A stretch of 64,000 nt of DNA from Flavobacterium sp. (GTDB lineage Bacteria > Bacteroidota > Bacteroidia > Flavobacteriales > Flavobacteriaceae). Positions 15,853 through 26,629 of the stretch are shown here, in pieces. The notes under the pieces were generated by a model. It was not told the origin of the DNA. It did not search any database and worked only from the letters and a program-made list of their open reading frames with translations. How positions within the stretch are numbered: position 1 is the first letter of the stretch; every line of letters starts with the position of its first letter. The translations under genes were made by a program, and so were the position numbers. The stretch is from positions 324,325 through 388,324 of the forward strand of contig JAQSDU010000004.1 in assembly GCA_029946065.1 (NCBI GenBank). Reading direction: 5' to 3'.

Positions 15853-16941
15853 ATGAGTATCACAAAACACGACTGGACCAAAGAAGAAATTCTGGATATA
15901 TACAACAAACCAATGATGGATTTGCTTTTTGAAGCCGCTTCCATCCACCGCGAACACCACGACCCGAATGTGGTACAAGTTTCTACCTTATTATCTATAA
16001 AAACTGGAGGCTGCCCTGAAGATTGTGGCTATTGCCCACAAGCAGCACGTTATCATACAGATATCAAAGGAAATGATTTGATGTCGGTTTCTCAGGTAAA
16101 AGCTCAAGCTTTGCGTGCAAAATCCGGGGGTTCTTCACGTGTTTGTATGGGAGCTGCATGGCGCAACGTAAAAGACGGCCCTGAATTTGATCAGGTTTTG
16201 GAGATGGTGCGTACGATTAACAAACTCGATATGGAAGTATGCTGTACATTGGGAATGATTACCGAAAATCAGGCGCAGCGTCTTGCCGAAGCCGGATTGT
16301 ATGCTTATAACCATAATTTAGATACTTCAGAAGAATATTATAAGGAAGTCATATCAACACGTGGTTTTGAAGATCGTTTGAAAACCATCGAAAATGTTCG
16401 TAAAACCAATGTTACCGTATGCAGCGGAGGGATTATCGGAATGGGCGAAAGCATCGATGACCGTGCGGGAATGTTGGTGGCACTTTCTACATTAAATCCA
16501 CAACCGGAATCGGTGCCAATTAATGCGTTAGTAGCTGTTGAAGGAACACCTATGGAGGAAGAAAAACCAGTGGAAATCTGGGAAATGATACGAATGGTAG
16601 CTACTACAAGGATTGTAATGCCCGAAACGCAAGTGCGCCTTTCTGCCGGAAGGATGAACATGAGCCGCGAAGGACAGGCAATGTGTTTCTTTGCAGGTGC
16701 CAATTCTATTTTTGCTGGCGACAAACTACTTACAACGCCAAATCCGAATGTAGATGACGATATGAAAATGTTCGAAATGCTAGGTCTTAAACCTCAAAAG
16801 CCATTCGTGAAAGTGGCACAGCCGGAAACTGTTGAAGCGGCAGATTCGCAATTTATACCTTTAGGCGAAAAACCAAAATGGTCTAGACCTGGGCATACAA
16901 TTGAACGCAATCTTGAAGCTTCACAGAAATCAAAAGTGTAG
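15853..16941 (+). CDS. bioB: Biotin synthase
   Basis: This radical-SAM enzyme inserts sulfur into dethiobiotin as the last step of biotin synthesis. From ATG 15853 (MSITKHDWTKEEIL) it has 362 residues, normal for the family. The iron-sulfur motif has Cys54, Cys58 and Cys61 (GGCPEDCGYCPQ). Other family motifs are CMGAAWRNVKDG, YNHNLDTSEEYY, CSGGIIGMGE and RLSAGRMNMS. It is separated by about 15 kb from the bioF-bioD-bioA operon in this window and has its own promoter and terminator. Confidence 0.97.
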   Translation: MSITKHDWTKEEILDIYNKPMMDLLFEAASIHREHHDPNVVQVSTLLSIKTGGCPEDCGYCPQAARYHTDIKGNDLMSVSQVKAQALRAKSGGSSRVCMGAAWRNVKDGPEFDQVLEMVRTINKLDMEVCCTLGMITENQAQRLAEAGLYAYNHNLDTSEEYYKEVISTRGFEDRLKTIENVRKTNVTVCSGGIIGMGESIDDRAGMLVALSTLNPQPESVPINALVAVEGTPMEEEKPVEIWEMIRMVATTRIVMPETQVRLSAGRMNMSREGQAMCFFAGANSIFAGDKLLTTPNPNVDDDMKMFEMLGLKPQKPFVKVAQPETVEAADSQFIPLGEKPKWSRPGHTIERNLEASQKSKV

Positions 16942-16965
16942 TTAAATTAACGAAAGACAAGACAT

Positions 16966-17012
16966 AAAAAAAAGCTTTTAGCATACCTTTTGGGAGCTAA
17001 AAGCTTTTTACT
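16966..17012. terminator. Bidirectional terminator between bioB and the giant adhesin
   Basis: AAAAGCTTTTAGC pairs with GCTAAAAGCTTTT across a loop of about 13 nt, flanked by A and T tracts. It serves both convergent genes. Confidence 0.82.
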
Positions 17013-17026
17013 TTTGATGAGATTTA

Positions 17027-20000
17027 TTAGAAAATTATTTTCTTAGTTACGATTGTTCCATTTGAAAGTGTAACCTTAACGATGATTGCTTGTTGGTTCA
17101 GGACGATATCAGAAGCTAAAAAAGTATTGCTGTTAATTTGTTCTTTTTCGAAAACTTTTCTTCCCAAGAGATCAAAGACAACAACTTTTTCAATTGTTGC
17201 TGCTGTAGATTGTATTTTGAGTTGATTTTTCTCTTTTGCAACGATGACCTTACCCTCGGTATTGTCAATTATTCCAACACCTAATGTAGAATTGGTATAA
17301 CGCAATACAAAACGGTCGTTAAATGTTCCGGGTTCTGATTGAAAAGTGTAGGGTGCTGCTTTCAGGTCGTGTATTACGTTCAGCAAATTATCCTGAAGAT
17401 AAATATCTTGATCAAGTGAAAATAAACCATCTGTATGATCGATAGCAATGGTGTTCGTGCCTATTGTTGGGATTTTTACAGAAAGCGGGACAAGGTCATT
17501 AACATCAAAAGGCAATGCACGACCTTGAATAACCATTAATTTGTCATTCAATATTGATGAAATGTTGATGGCGTTATCTGTAAAATTATAACCGTCATAT
17601 TTTGAATCGAAATCATTGGTAGCACCGGAGACATATCCCACGAGTGCTTGCCTGAATGCATTGTCAGGATTGGTAATATTGAGCCATATTCTGTTATATT
17701 CTGCAGATGATTCGGTATTGCCGTTTCTAAAGAATTGGGAGTTGTCTGTTGCGACATTGTGAACACGTATTGAGTTGTTAAATACGACACCACCATCAGA
17801 TTTCAAGTTGGCAAAAAATCCTTGTCCGGTACTGATTTTGCCGGTAGGTGTCAATGCACTTCCACCAGTCGTAGTTCCGCCTACGAAATTCCAACTGGCA
17901 TAATCATTAGCGGTATAAACATTATTGGTTATCGGTGTTGTTGAGGTCCAAAAATATAAAGTTCCCTCTAGACTACTTGAATTTAAATCTACAAACTTTT
18001 TAGCATCGATAGCGCAAGGATAAGGATTTGAGAGCAATATAGTATTCCCCGACGCTTCAACTGTAGCTCCATTATCATAGCTATCGGCAGACACGTTAAT
18101 GACACCATTGTTTGGAACACCATTGAAATTGAAATTGGCAGTACCAGCACTACCCATCCTAGTAATAAATCCATTTCCTGGTGATGTTGTCGAAAGATAG
18201 TCCCAATAACCATCTGCGGCGCCATTGATTACCCAGGAATAGGAGATTTCAAAAATAGAAGGAATTTGAGACGCCACATCTCCTTGAACGGGTGAGCCCC
18301 AATATATATAATCGTTTTCAACCATCGTTCTGCTGGTTCTTGTTGCAATTATTTTTCCGGTATCGGCAACACCATCATTTAGTTGCACAAGACTGCCATT
18401 GTTTTTTACCTTGATAGCATCATCCACTGATGATATCGCATTAGTAACTGTAAGAAGTCTGTCACTGTCGATTTGTAGCGTGCCGGCAGTTACATATAAA
18501 TCTCTTCCGACAAGTACTTCTGCTGTTGAACCTAATATTTTTGTACCAGTTCCAGACACCCCTAAATCACTGTAAGTTGCAAATGGAGTAATAGTTTGTA
18601 TGCCATCTGATGTTGCTGCATCATATTGAATTCTTGATCCTGTTGCCAAAGATATTGTCGGACCTCCGTTGGTTGATGTGTCAATTGCAGAAGTAGTACT
18701 GCCTGTGAATCCGGTAAGATTTTTTAATTTAAAAATGCCATTATTCAATACGCTAAAGGTACCGCCTGATCTGAATTTTATGCCAACTGAAGTGGCCTGA
18801 TTACTCACATTTGTACCGCTAATCACGATATTAGAATAAGTAATGGTAGGAGACGAAACCCTTATATTCGTTGCTGATGTACCTGTATATTCAAAAGTTG
18901 TATTGGGACCTAAATTATAAGTGCCTCCTGATTCAGGCTTGCTAAAACTAGAACCGTTCAATTTGTATAATGCATTTCCGGTCATCGTAATCCCAGATGT
19001 TGAAGATCCAAATGTATTATTGTCGGCATTGAAAATAACATCTTTTACAGTTATGGTACCAACTACAGTATTGTTACTGGCTAAAGTTTTTGTTCCAGTG
19101 CCTGAAAAAGTAATATTCTGATAGTTTTGCGAACTTGGGATTGTGCCTTGTACAGCCTGGTCTGCACCGCCGTATTCTACCGTTCCGCCACTATTTAGAG
19201 TAGGTGTAATCCCCGGTATTGCTGTATTAGATCCTGTAAAACCCTGATTGTCACGTGTTAAAAAAGTGCCGGAGATTTGGATTGATGGACTTCCACCACC
19301 ACTGTTTACTGCGTTTTCGCCGCCATTATCAAATGTTCCGCCCAATGCAATTGTTAGCGGGCAATTATTTAAGTTTAAGCTATTGTTGTTAGAAGGATTC
19401 AATTTAAAAGTACCGCCATTATTAACGTTTAAGCCAGCAGTTACTGTTAAGTTACTAACCATATTTGAGGTAACATTGCCATTAATTGTGACTGTTGCCG
19501 GGTTTCCAATAGCTGTTGAAGTTGGAATTGGAAAAGGAACTGTAGTTGTACCATTAAAAGTATAGTTTACTCCAGTCGCAAATACAGCCCTACCCGCTGC
19601 AGAACCCGAGCCGATGCTTCCAAAATTCTGTAACGAACCTACCGATGAAACCCCGCCCAAACCATCTGTGTTTGCTGAAAATAATGTTGCTCCTGATGTG
19701 GTGATAAATCTTGGTGAAGTGCTGTTTCCTGCTTTGACAGCATAGGTCTGAAAGTCAAGTGTTCCGCCGGATTCTACCGAAAATGTTGATGGAGGCGTTA
19801 ATGTTGTTCCTGCTAAATCGAGGTTCAATCCGCTTAGCATTTGCAATTTAGCACCAGATTTTACAACATACGATGTCCATTGAGAATCTGTCCCCGTATA
19901 ACTAAAAGTATGTACGCCGGATCCAAAAGCAAAACCCGTTGCGGCTGACGAAGAAGAAGTTTGAAAAGTACCGGTACCGGATTTGTCAAAATTTCCAGTA

Positions 20001-23000
20001 ATATTGATGGTGTTTCCGGTTACATGATTGGCTCCAAAATCAACAGCGAAATCAGTTGCAGTGCAGTTGAAATTACCGCCTACATTTACCGTAGCAACAC
20101 CAGTAGAGTTTTTATTTTCTAAATTGAGTAGTCCTGTGTCGCTTATTTTAAGGTTGTTGGTTATGTTCAATGTTGTTGAAGGGCTTGTGTTTTTGTCCAT
20201 TACAACCACATAGCCGGTTCCGGATATTTCAAGATTTGCACCAGCAGTTACGGTTGCGGTTCCTGAGGACTCAGAACATGCGAAAAAACCACTAACATTG
20301 ATGTTTTGTGCTGTAATCAAGCTTGCGTTTCCGGTGTCAAAAGCTACGTAAAACTCACCGCCGGTTACTACATTTACGCTTCCAGTAACATTTGTATTCC
20401 CGGTTCCTGGACCGGCAGAGCCTAAGAAAAAGCCACCGCTATTTACAGTTACACTTCCAGAAATATTAGTAGTTCCGGTGCCTGATGTCCCATACGCACC
20501 AATAAAATAACCATTATTATTGAGTATTAAATTTCCGCTTAAATTCACAATTCCTGTACCCGCTCCATAAGAAGTATAAAATGTACCTCCGCCTGAAATG
20601 GTTATATCACCCAAAACAGTAAGTGTTGAAGTACCAGCGTTTCCTACACAGTTTAGGATACCTCCTGTTAGTACAATATTGTTTACTGTATTTGTAGATG
20701 TGCCTATGTTACTGAAAGAAAGTAGGTTGGTAGCGTTTCCTCCAACGGTAAGTGTACCATTCACCCTAAATGCCGAATTGGAAATATTTACAAAATTGAG
20801 CTGATTCGGATTATTCCATGTAAAATTTCCAAAAGTTTGTCCGAAACTTGCATTTCCGCTAAAAGCAGCAGTGTTGTTAACTCCTTTTATATTACAATTT
20901 GAAGCAACGTCCCAAGTAGCAATCGGAATATCCAATGAAGTAGTTGCCGGAGCAGTATGGTTGTATTTACCAGTTGCTGAGAATGCCATTGTACTTCCTG
21001 CGCTTTGTACGATTGTCCCGCCGCTGTTAAGAAGGTTTCCGTTTACCATACAATCTATTGCTGAAGGGCCATTATTGAAAGTAAATGTGCCTCCGGAAAT
21101 TTCCAATATCCCATTACCGGCAAGTGTGATAGAACTTACGGCCACATTTCCACTACTAATCACATCATAATTATTACGGATAGTAATGTCTGATGCAGAC
21201 GTTCCGGGGGCTAATGTTGCAACTGTCCAGCCTCCTGAGCCAGTAGTAGAAGATTCCCAAGTAGCTGCAGTTGCCCAGTCACCGTTGTTTACCGCACTTC
21301 TGAAATAATCAGTAGCCTTCGTTGAGCCGGTACCAGTAAAATTAATCACGTATGGATTTTCACCACCAGTAGCATCATTATTGGCTATTGAAATAGCTGC
21401 CGTTTTAGCACCATAGCTTGTAGGTGAAAACGTAACTGTAAAAGTAGTCGTACTGAAGCCAGTCACAGTTGTAGCAGTACCGGTTACGTCAACTGAAAAT
21501 TCTGATGCATTCGTACCGCTTTTTGAAATGATTGGTGAGCCGTTAAGCAATAAACTCGCAGCACCTAAATTTTGTACTGTAAAGGTGATTGCTGAAGAAC
21601 TTGTACCTGATCCTTGATTACCAAAGGCATAAGTACTATTGTGCAAATAATTCGTCGAGGCTTGTTTGATGTTGATTTCTGCGTTGGCTAGCGGAAATCC
21701 TGCAGAAAAATCATTACTAGCTGAAAGTGTTGTAACGCCTGTAAGTGAAAGTGTGTTGGCACTTATAGAGGTCACGCTTACATCAGTCCATAAACTTCCG
21801 TCGTATCTTCCTGGTTTGCTGTTGGCTTCAGTTCCGGTAATATCGGCCGCTGTATAAGTTCCGGTAAAATTATAAACAGGATTTGTAAAAGTTCCTGAAG
21901 GAATTACATTCCAGTAGCGTGTAATATAATCTGTTGTGGCATCGTTGTTCGGATGCTTTATGTCTTGAATACCAACGGTAAGATAAGCAGAAGAAAAAGT
22001 ACCTCCGGTAAAGTTAACGGTTGCTGGAGTATATTGACCTCCATCAGCCGAAGCAACCCTATCGCCAATCGGGAATGTAAACGATCCTGTAGCAGTAATA
22101 TTTTTTCTGATGCTTCCCGAAGTCCCTCCTAAATCTGCAATTACATAACTATTTGAAGATGCGCCACTCGCTGTCGCAGAAGATGACATGGTTAAAACGT
22201 TTGTTCCCAATGCAACAAGTCCATTTGTTAAAACTAATGAAGTATTGATTGTCAATGCACTCCCTAATGTCAGTGCGGTTGTTCCTGCAAATCGGTTGAC
22301 TGTTAATGTTCCTAAATTCAGGTCTGTTGCAAAGGTAAGCGTACCGACACTGTTATTGCTGCCACTTCCTCCTAATAGTGTTAAGCCTGATGTTGTACTT
22401 CCTTTGAAAGTTCCTGATCCGGTAATAGTATTGTTAACTGATGCAGTACCAATAGATAAATTTTTTCCGTTAAGGTCAAAAACGTCAGCCGCATTGCTAA
22501 ATGCTATTGCATTTCCGGTTGACGGTGCGGTAATGTTGATATTGGATAACAATTTAACCGTTGTTGCAGTACTTCCGGTATAATTGGAAAGGATAACATA
22601 ATGCAGATTTAAAACCGGTGTTGTGGTAACAGCAATATTCTGTGTTCCGTTTTTAGTAAAAAATATTGCCTTTGTATTGGCAGCTATGCTATTACCGGAA
22701 TTGACTGTCAAGTCGCCGCCAAGGTATAAATCACCATTGAATGTAATGCTTCCAGAAGTAACTGTCAATGTACCAAGCATCCCGCGATCGCCTGATGGCA
22801 TTGTCACGACTGCGCTATTTTGGACGGTAACATTGTAGGGTGTTCCAGAACCTGCAGTTGTACCATTGTTAGTCCATTCAGTAGCAACGGTGTAATTACC
22901 ATTATAAATTAATGTTGAGCCGGTAGTACCGGCACTGCTATATACTGGTGGATTTGTAATGACATATCCGCCACCATTGATTTGTAAAATCCCTTTTACG

Positions 23001-26000
23001 GTTGTTTTGCTGCTTCCAAAATCGATGCCGTTGGTTAGAACAGTTGTAACGTTTTCATCTAGGATTAATGTTCCTGCTCCACTTACTGTTTTTGTTCCTG
23101 TTACTGCGATTATGGCACCTGTTACCCCAGAAGTAATTAACCTATTAGCGCCATTAGTTGCAATATTTCCGCCATTATTGTTAAGCGTTAAGGTACGTCC
23201 GTTAAGATCAAAAGTACCGATGTTATTTAATTGCAGAAAATCGCCTGTAGTGGTGTTTATTGTAACTGCTGTCGCCGATTCAATCATGGCTTTTCCTGCC
23301 GTCTTTTCGATAACGATATAATCAAAAAAAACAACACCACCACTTGTCTTGGTAATCGTTTGTGTACCTGTACCGTTAAAAAAGACTGCTTTCCCGTTAT
23401 TGTCGATACTAGCCGAAGCACCGATAGTCCAATTTCCAATAACTTTTACATCCCCAAATAATTTATAGCCGCCAGTTCCTACTGTTGTGAAGTTTCCGGA
23501 GACATTTAGTTCTACTGCAGGTGTGTTGAGTATGGTTCCGTTTTCTACTGTTATGTTCCCTCCGCAATAAGCTGTTCCGAGTCCCATATTAAAAATAGTT
23601 CCCGAAGCCAAAAGTCTAACGTTGTAAGGATATCCAACCCCAGACGATGCGCCAGTCCATTCTTGCCCTCGATTAAAAGTACCGCCAATATTATATGTAA
23701 GTGTAGAAGATGTTCCATAAGTTGGAGCGTTTGGCGCATCAATATAGCCACTGCTGTTTAGTGATAGTATTCCATTGATAGTGGTAGCTGTACTTAGAAC
23801 AAGTGCACCACTAACATCTATATTGTTGGCTACTAATGTTCCCGTGATGGTGCCCGAGCTAAAGGATATTTTTCCAGATCCAGCGGTAAACGTTCCTGCC
23901 TGCGCTAGGGTTCCACCTGCACCGAAACTTAGATTTGATGCTACTGCACCGCCTGTAAAAGTACCGTTATTGGTAAAAGTACCAGCCGCAGCGATGTTAA
24001 GCGTTCCCGCTGCCGACCAAACTACGGTTCCTGTACTTGAATTGATAAAATTCAGTACCGTCATACTTCCTGTATTGGTAAAAGATACCGTTCCATTATT
24101 GGTAACAGATGTTGCAACCGTAATTGCTGATGCTGCATTGTTAAGTGATAATGTTTTTCCGGAATTTACGATTATGGTGACAGGTGAATTTGCAATAGCA
24201 GATGCGATGTTTAAGTTATGTCCAATTGTAGTAGTTGCACTTGCAGGAGGGATATTCCCTCCCAGCCATGAAGTTGCTGTAGCCCAATCTGTTGCGCCGG
24301 TTTGTGTGATGTATCCTAAATTGGTATAAGATGATACGCTAGTGTCATTATTGCCATTTACATTCTGTACATACAGTGTTCCTGTCATTGCTGCAGGAGC
24401 TGTAAATGTTATGGTAGTTGGATTTACAACGGTAAATGAGCCTACAGAAGTGCCGCCGCTCCCGCCATATTTTACAGTGGTGACACCTGTGAAATTAGTA
24501 CCTGTGATAGTGATAGTGCTACCGATGTAACCGTGAGTACCCGTGCCATCATTGACAGAAGCAGAAAAAGATGTAATAGCCGGAATAACAACACCAATTA
24601 TACCGTAATCTTTTCCTAATGCTATTGTTTGTGCAGTAGTAAGGTTGGTAGGAGCAACGGTAGTAGTTGCTGTAAAAGTGTTGGTGCCAGTAGCTGTTGT
24701 CTCGCTCCAAAAAGTGCCGTCATACAAACCTATATAAGGTTGTGTTCCGGCGTTAAAGGCAGTGCTGTTGTTTTCTTCACCCGCATTATAAGTCGCTGCA
24801 ATTGTGAGCGTACTGTTGCCGGCTACAGCCTCAGTAATCAGCCAACGGCGATCTATTGTAAGTGTCACGTCGTTTGGGCTTAAACCACTTATTGACCCGT
24901 CTTGAACTCGAATTCCATAAGTGTCAGAAGTACCTGTATTGGTAAGTGTTAATGGGTTGTATGCGCTGTTTCCAACCGGAAATATTTTTGCGCTTCCTGC
25001 TACAATCTGTTTTAATTGGCCGGTGCCGTTGGTAATGAAATATTTGGAAGAGGAGTAGGAATTAAGTGTTACACCGGAATTCAATATAAAATCAAAATTA
25101 CCTAAAGTAATACCACCATTTGTAAGAGTTACCGATTTGTTTGCAGTAATCGTTACATTACTACCAAGTTGCATTGTTCCTGATGATTTGTTGATTAATA
25201 AATAATCAAAGGTTTCTCCTCCGGTTTTTGTAATTGTTTTCGGGCCTGCTCCGTTAAAGAAAACAGCCCTAAGGTTAGGTGTAAAAGTACCTGAGTTGTT
25301 CCAGTTGCCCGCTACATATAGGTCTCCTGAAGTAGCATTCAAAGATAAAGTTCCGCTTGTAATAGTCAAGGATCCGGCCATACCCCTATCAGTAGTAGGG
25401 AGGTTAAGCGTTGTGCTATTTTGAAGTGTTACATTGAAAGGGATACCAAGACCTGCAGTAGTGCTGTTGCCAGTCCACTCATTCCCAAAAGTTGGCGTGC
25501 TTCCTTGATTGTAAATTAGTGTCGATGCACCACCATAAGTAGGAACATTATTGAAAACCCCTCCGGTATTAATCTGGCAGTTTCCGTTTATGGTTATTAC
25601 TGCACCGCTACTTAAAGTTACCCCTGCAGCAGTCTGAAAATTACCTGTTACGGTTCTTGATACACCTAAATTAATCCCGCCAGCTCCCTGAACAGTAACA
25701 TTTACTGGGCCACTACTTGGCCAATAAGAATGACTGGCATCAATTGGTCCATAAACCCCACTTGTATTGTTATATACTAATGTTGAGGAGCTACCATAAG
25801 TCCATGTGCCTCCAGTCGCAAAACCTCCTTGGTTAATTTGGAATGTACCGTTAATGGTTGCTGTTCCTGTAATGGTTAAGGTAGCAGCTACAATAAGTTT
25901 TCCTCCCGGATCAACAGTTACATTTGCTAATTGTTGGGCTGTTGTTATTAGTAATGTACCGCCGCTGTTGACAGTAACACTGTTACCAGTTGGGATCGTA

Positions 26001-26629
26001 GTACCGCCTGTTCTGTTAAGTTCTAATGTTCCTCCGGTTACGGTTGTTAACCCTGTGTAGGTATTGGCACCTGTTAATTGTAAAATTCCAGTGCCAGAAC
26101 CGCCTTTTGTGAGTTTATTTGCGCCACTAATGATGGATGAAATTGCTATACCTCCAGTATTATCAATTTGGAAAATATTATCTGTAGCGTTTGACAAAAC
26201 TACACCCATCGAGCCGTTTTGCGCTACCTGAAGCGTTAAGAGGCCAGCGCCATTATTTCTGGCTACTGTATTAGCAACACTGTTTACGGTCGCACCATAA
26301 AGTCTTAGAACTCCTCCAGTAGCACTGCTATTACCGATATTTGTGGCAGTCGTTCTTGTGTTGTCTAAGGAAATGGCACCTAAATTAAGACTGTTAGTAC
26401 CCATATTGATACCCGTCGTAGTTCCTGTAAAAGCACTTGTAAAAGTTGCAATGTTTGTGTTTGATGCGGCGGCTCCTTGAGCACCGGCGTAAGAACCGCC
26501 AGCCCAGTTACCTCCAGTGTACCATGCGGTATTACCATTTGCCCCCCAAGTGGCATTAACATTTTGTGCTTGGGAACGCTGTAAAGACAGTAAAAATAGA
26601 ATCGTAAAAAAAGTAATCTTCAATTTCAT
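17027..26629 (-). CDS. Giant secreted adhesin-like beta-repeat protein with T9SS type C sorting signal
   Basis: The protein has 3200 residues from ATG 26629, where the signal peptide MKLKITFFTILFLLSLQRSQAQ begins; the longer reading adds a prefix ahead of it. The N-terminus resembles autotransporter-associated beta-strand repeats (GANTYTGLTTVTGGTLELN near 210). Long stretches of short Gly/Thr/Asn-rich beta repeats follow. An IPT/TIG-like domain lies near 685-770 (GSTITITGTNFTGVTTVKYGG) and a choice-of-anchor D-like domain near 1650-1770 (FGNQGSG...SAITFTVQNLG). A roughly 450-residue C-terminal module from about 2740 ends in a T9SS type C signal (VVVFDLLGRKVFEKEQIN ... VKVTLSNGTIVTKKIIF). At least three large internal repeats carry EWT, FFNGxGxxTITKT and GNW marks. 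A surface or released adhesin is likely; its binding target is unknown. Confidence 0.9.
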   Translation of the reverse strand: MKLKITFFTILFLLSLQRSQAQNVNATWGANGNTAWYTGGNWAGGSYAGAQGAAASNTNIATFTSAFTGTTTGINMGTNSLNLGAISLDNTRTTATNIGNSSATGGVLRLYGATVNSVANTVARNNGAGLLTLQVAQNGSMGVVLSNATDNIFQIDNTGGIAISSIISGANKLTKGGSGTGILQLTGANTYTGLTTVTGGTLELNRTGGTTIPTGNSVTVNSGGTLLITTAQQLANVTVDPGGKLIVAATLTITGTATINGTFQINQGGFATGGTWTYGSSSTLVYNNTSGVYGPIDASHSYWPSSGPVNVTVQGAGGINLGVSRTVTGNFQTAAGVTLSSGAVITINGNCQINTGGVFNNVPTYGGASTLIYNQGSTPTFGNEWTGNSTTAGLGIPFNVTLQNSTTLNLPTTDRGMAGSLTITSGTLSLNATSGDLYVAGNWNNSGTFTPNLRAVFFNGAGPKTITKTGGETFDYLLINKSSGTMQLGSNVTITANKSVTLTNGGITLGNFDFILNSGVTLNSYSSSKYFITNGTGQLKQIVAGSAKIFPVGNSAYNPLTLTNTGTSDTYGIRVQDGSISGLSPNDVTLTIDRRWLITEAVAGNSTLTIAATYNAGEENNSTAFNAGTQPYIGLYDGTFWSETTATGTNTFTATTTVAPTNLTTAQTIALGKDYGIIGVVIPAITSFSASVNDGTGTHGYIGSTITITGTNFTGVTTVKYGGSGGTSVGSFTVVNPTTITFTAPAAMTGTLYVQNVNGNNDTSVSSYTNLGYITQTGATDWATATSWLGGNIPPASATTTIGHNLNIASAIANSPVTIIVNSGKTLSLNNAASAITVATSVTNNGTVSFTNTGSMTVLNFINSSTGTVVWSAAGTLNIAAAGTFTNNGTFTGGAVASNLSFGAGGTLAQAGTFTAGSGKISFSSGTITGTLVANNIDVSGALVLSTATTINGILSLNSSGYIDAPNAPTYGTSSTLTYNIGGTFNRGQEWTGASSGVGYPYNVRLLASGTIFNMGLGTAYCGGNITVENGTILNTPAVELNVSGNFTTVGTGGYKLFGDVKVIGNWTIGASASIDNNGKAVFFNGTGTQTITKTSGGVVFFDYIVIEKTAGKAMIESATAVTINTTTGDFLQLNNIGTFDLNGRTLTLNNNGGNIATNGANRLITSGVTGAIIAVTGTKTVSGAGTLILDENVTTVLTNGIDFGSSKTTVKGILQINGGGYVITNPPVYSSAGTTGSTLIYNGNYTVATEWTNNGTTAGSGTPYNVTVQNSAVVTMPSGDRGMLGTLTVTSGSITFNGDLYLGGDLTVNSGNSIAANTKAIFFTKNGTQNIAVTTTPVLNLHYVILSNYTGSTATTVKLLSNINITAPSTGNAIAFSNAADVFDLNGKNLSIGTASVNNTITGSGTFKGSTTSGLTLLGGSGSNNSVGTLTFATDLNLGTLTVNRFAGTTALTLGSALTINTSLVLTNGLVALGTNVLTMSSSATASGASSNSYVIADLGGTSGSIRKNITATGSFTFPIGDRVASADGGQYTPATVNFTGGTFSSAYLTVGIQDIKHPNNDATTDYITRYWNVIPSGTFTNPVYNFTGTYTAADITGTEANSKPGRYDGSLWTDVSVTSISANTLSLTGVTTLSASNDFSAGFPLANAEINIKQASTNYLHNSTYAFGNQGSGTSSSAITFTVQNLGAASLLLNGSPIISKSGTNASEFSVDVTGTATTVTGFSTTTFTVTFSPTSYGAKTAAISIANNDATGGENPYVINFTGTGSTKATDYFRSAVNNGDWATAATWESSTTGSGGWTVATLAPGTSASDITIRNNYDVISSGNVAVSSITLAGNGILEISGGTFTFNNGPSAIDCMVNGNLLNSGGTIVQSAGSTMAFSATGKYNHTAPATTSLDIPIATWDVASNCNIKGVNNTAAFSGNASFGQTFGNFTWNNPNQLNFVNISNSAFRVNGTLTVGGNATNLLSFSNIGTSTNTVNNIVLTGGILNCVGNAGTSTLTVLGDITISGGGTFYTSYGAGTGIVNLSGNLILNNNGYFIGAYGTSGTGTTNISGSVTVNSGGFFLGSAGPGTGNTNVTGSVNVVTGGEFYVAFDTGNASLITAQNINVSGFFACSESSGTATVTAGANLEISGTGYVVVMDKNTSPSTTLNITNNLKISDTGLLNLENKNSTGVATVNVGGNFNCTATDFAVDFGANHVTGNTINITGNFDKSGTGTFQTSSSSAATGFAFGSGVHTFSYTGTDSQWTSYVVKSGAKLQMLSGLNLDLAGTTLTPPSTFSVESGGTLDFQTYAVKAGNSTSPRFITTSGATLFSANTDGLGGVSSVGSLQNFGSIGSGSAAGRAVFATGVNYTFNGTTTVPFPIPTSTAIGNPATVTINGNVTSNMVSNLTVTAGLNVNNGGTFKLNPSNNNSLNLNNCPLTIALGGTFDNGGENAVNSGGGSPSIQISGTFLTRDNQGFTGSNTAIPGITPTLNSGGTVEYGGADQAVQGTIPSSQNYQNITFSGTGTKTLASNNTVVGTITVKDVIFNADNNTFGSSTSGITMTGNALYKLNGSSFSKPESGGTYNLGPNTTFEYTGTSATNIRVSSPTITYSNIVISGTNVSNQATSVGIKFRSGGTFSVLNNGIFKLKNLTGFTGSTTSAIDTSTNGGPTISLATGSRIQYDAATSDGIQTITPFATYSDLGVSGTGTKILGSTAEVLVGRDLYVTAGTLQIDSDRLLTVTNAISSVDDAIKVKNNGSLVQLNDGVADTGKIIATRTSRTMVENDYIYWGSPVQGDVASQIPSIFEISYSWVINGAADGYWDYLSTTSPGNGFITRMGSAGTANFNFNGVPNNGVINVSADSYDNGATVEASGNTILLSNPYPCAIDAKKFVDLNSSSLEGTLYFWTSTTPITNNVYTANDYASWNFVGGTTTGGSALTPTGKISTGQGFFANLKSDGGVVFNNSIRVHNVATDNSQFFRNGNTESSAEYNRIWLNITNPDNAFRQALVGYVSGATNDFDSKYDGYNFTDNAINISSILNDKLMVIQGRALPFDVNDLVPLSVKIPTIGTNTIAIDHTDGLFSLDQDIYLQDNLLNVIHDLKAAPYTFQSEPGTFNDRFVLRYTNSTLGVGIIDNTEGKVIVAKEKNQLKIQSTAATIEKVVVFDLLGRKVFEKEQINSNTFLASDIVLNQQAIIVKVTLSNGTIVTKKIIF

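Noticed and set aside
17548..26562. Many plus-strand frames of 60-184 codons opposite the giant adhesin
   Set aside because: They are antisense to Thr/Val/Gly-rich repeats, whose complement rarely forms stops. They lack promoters and recognisable domains.
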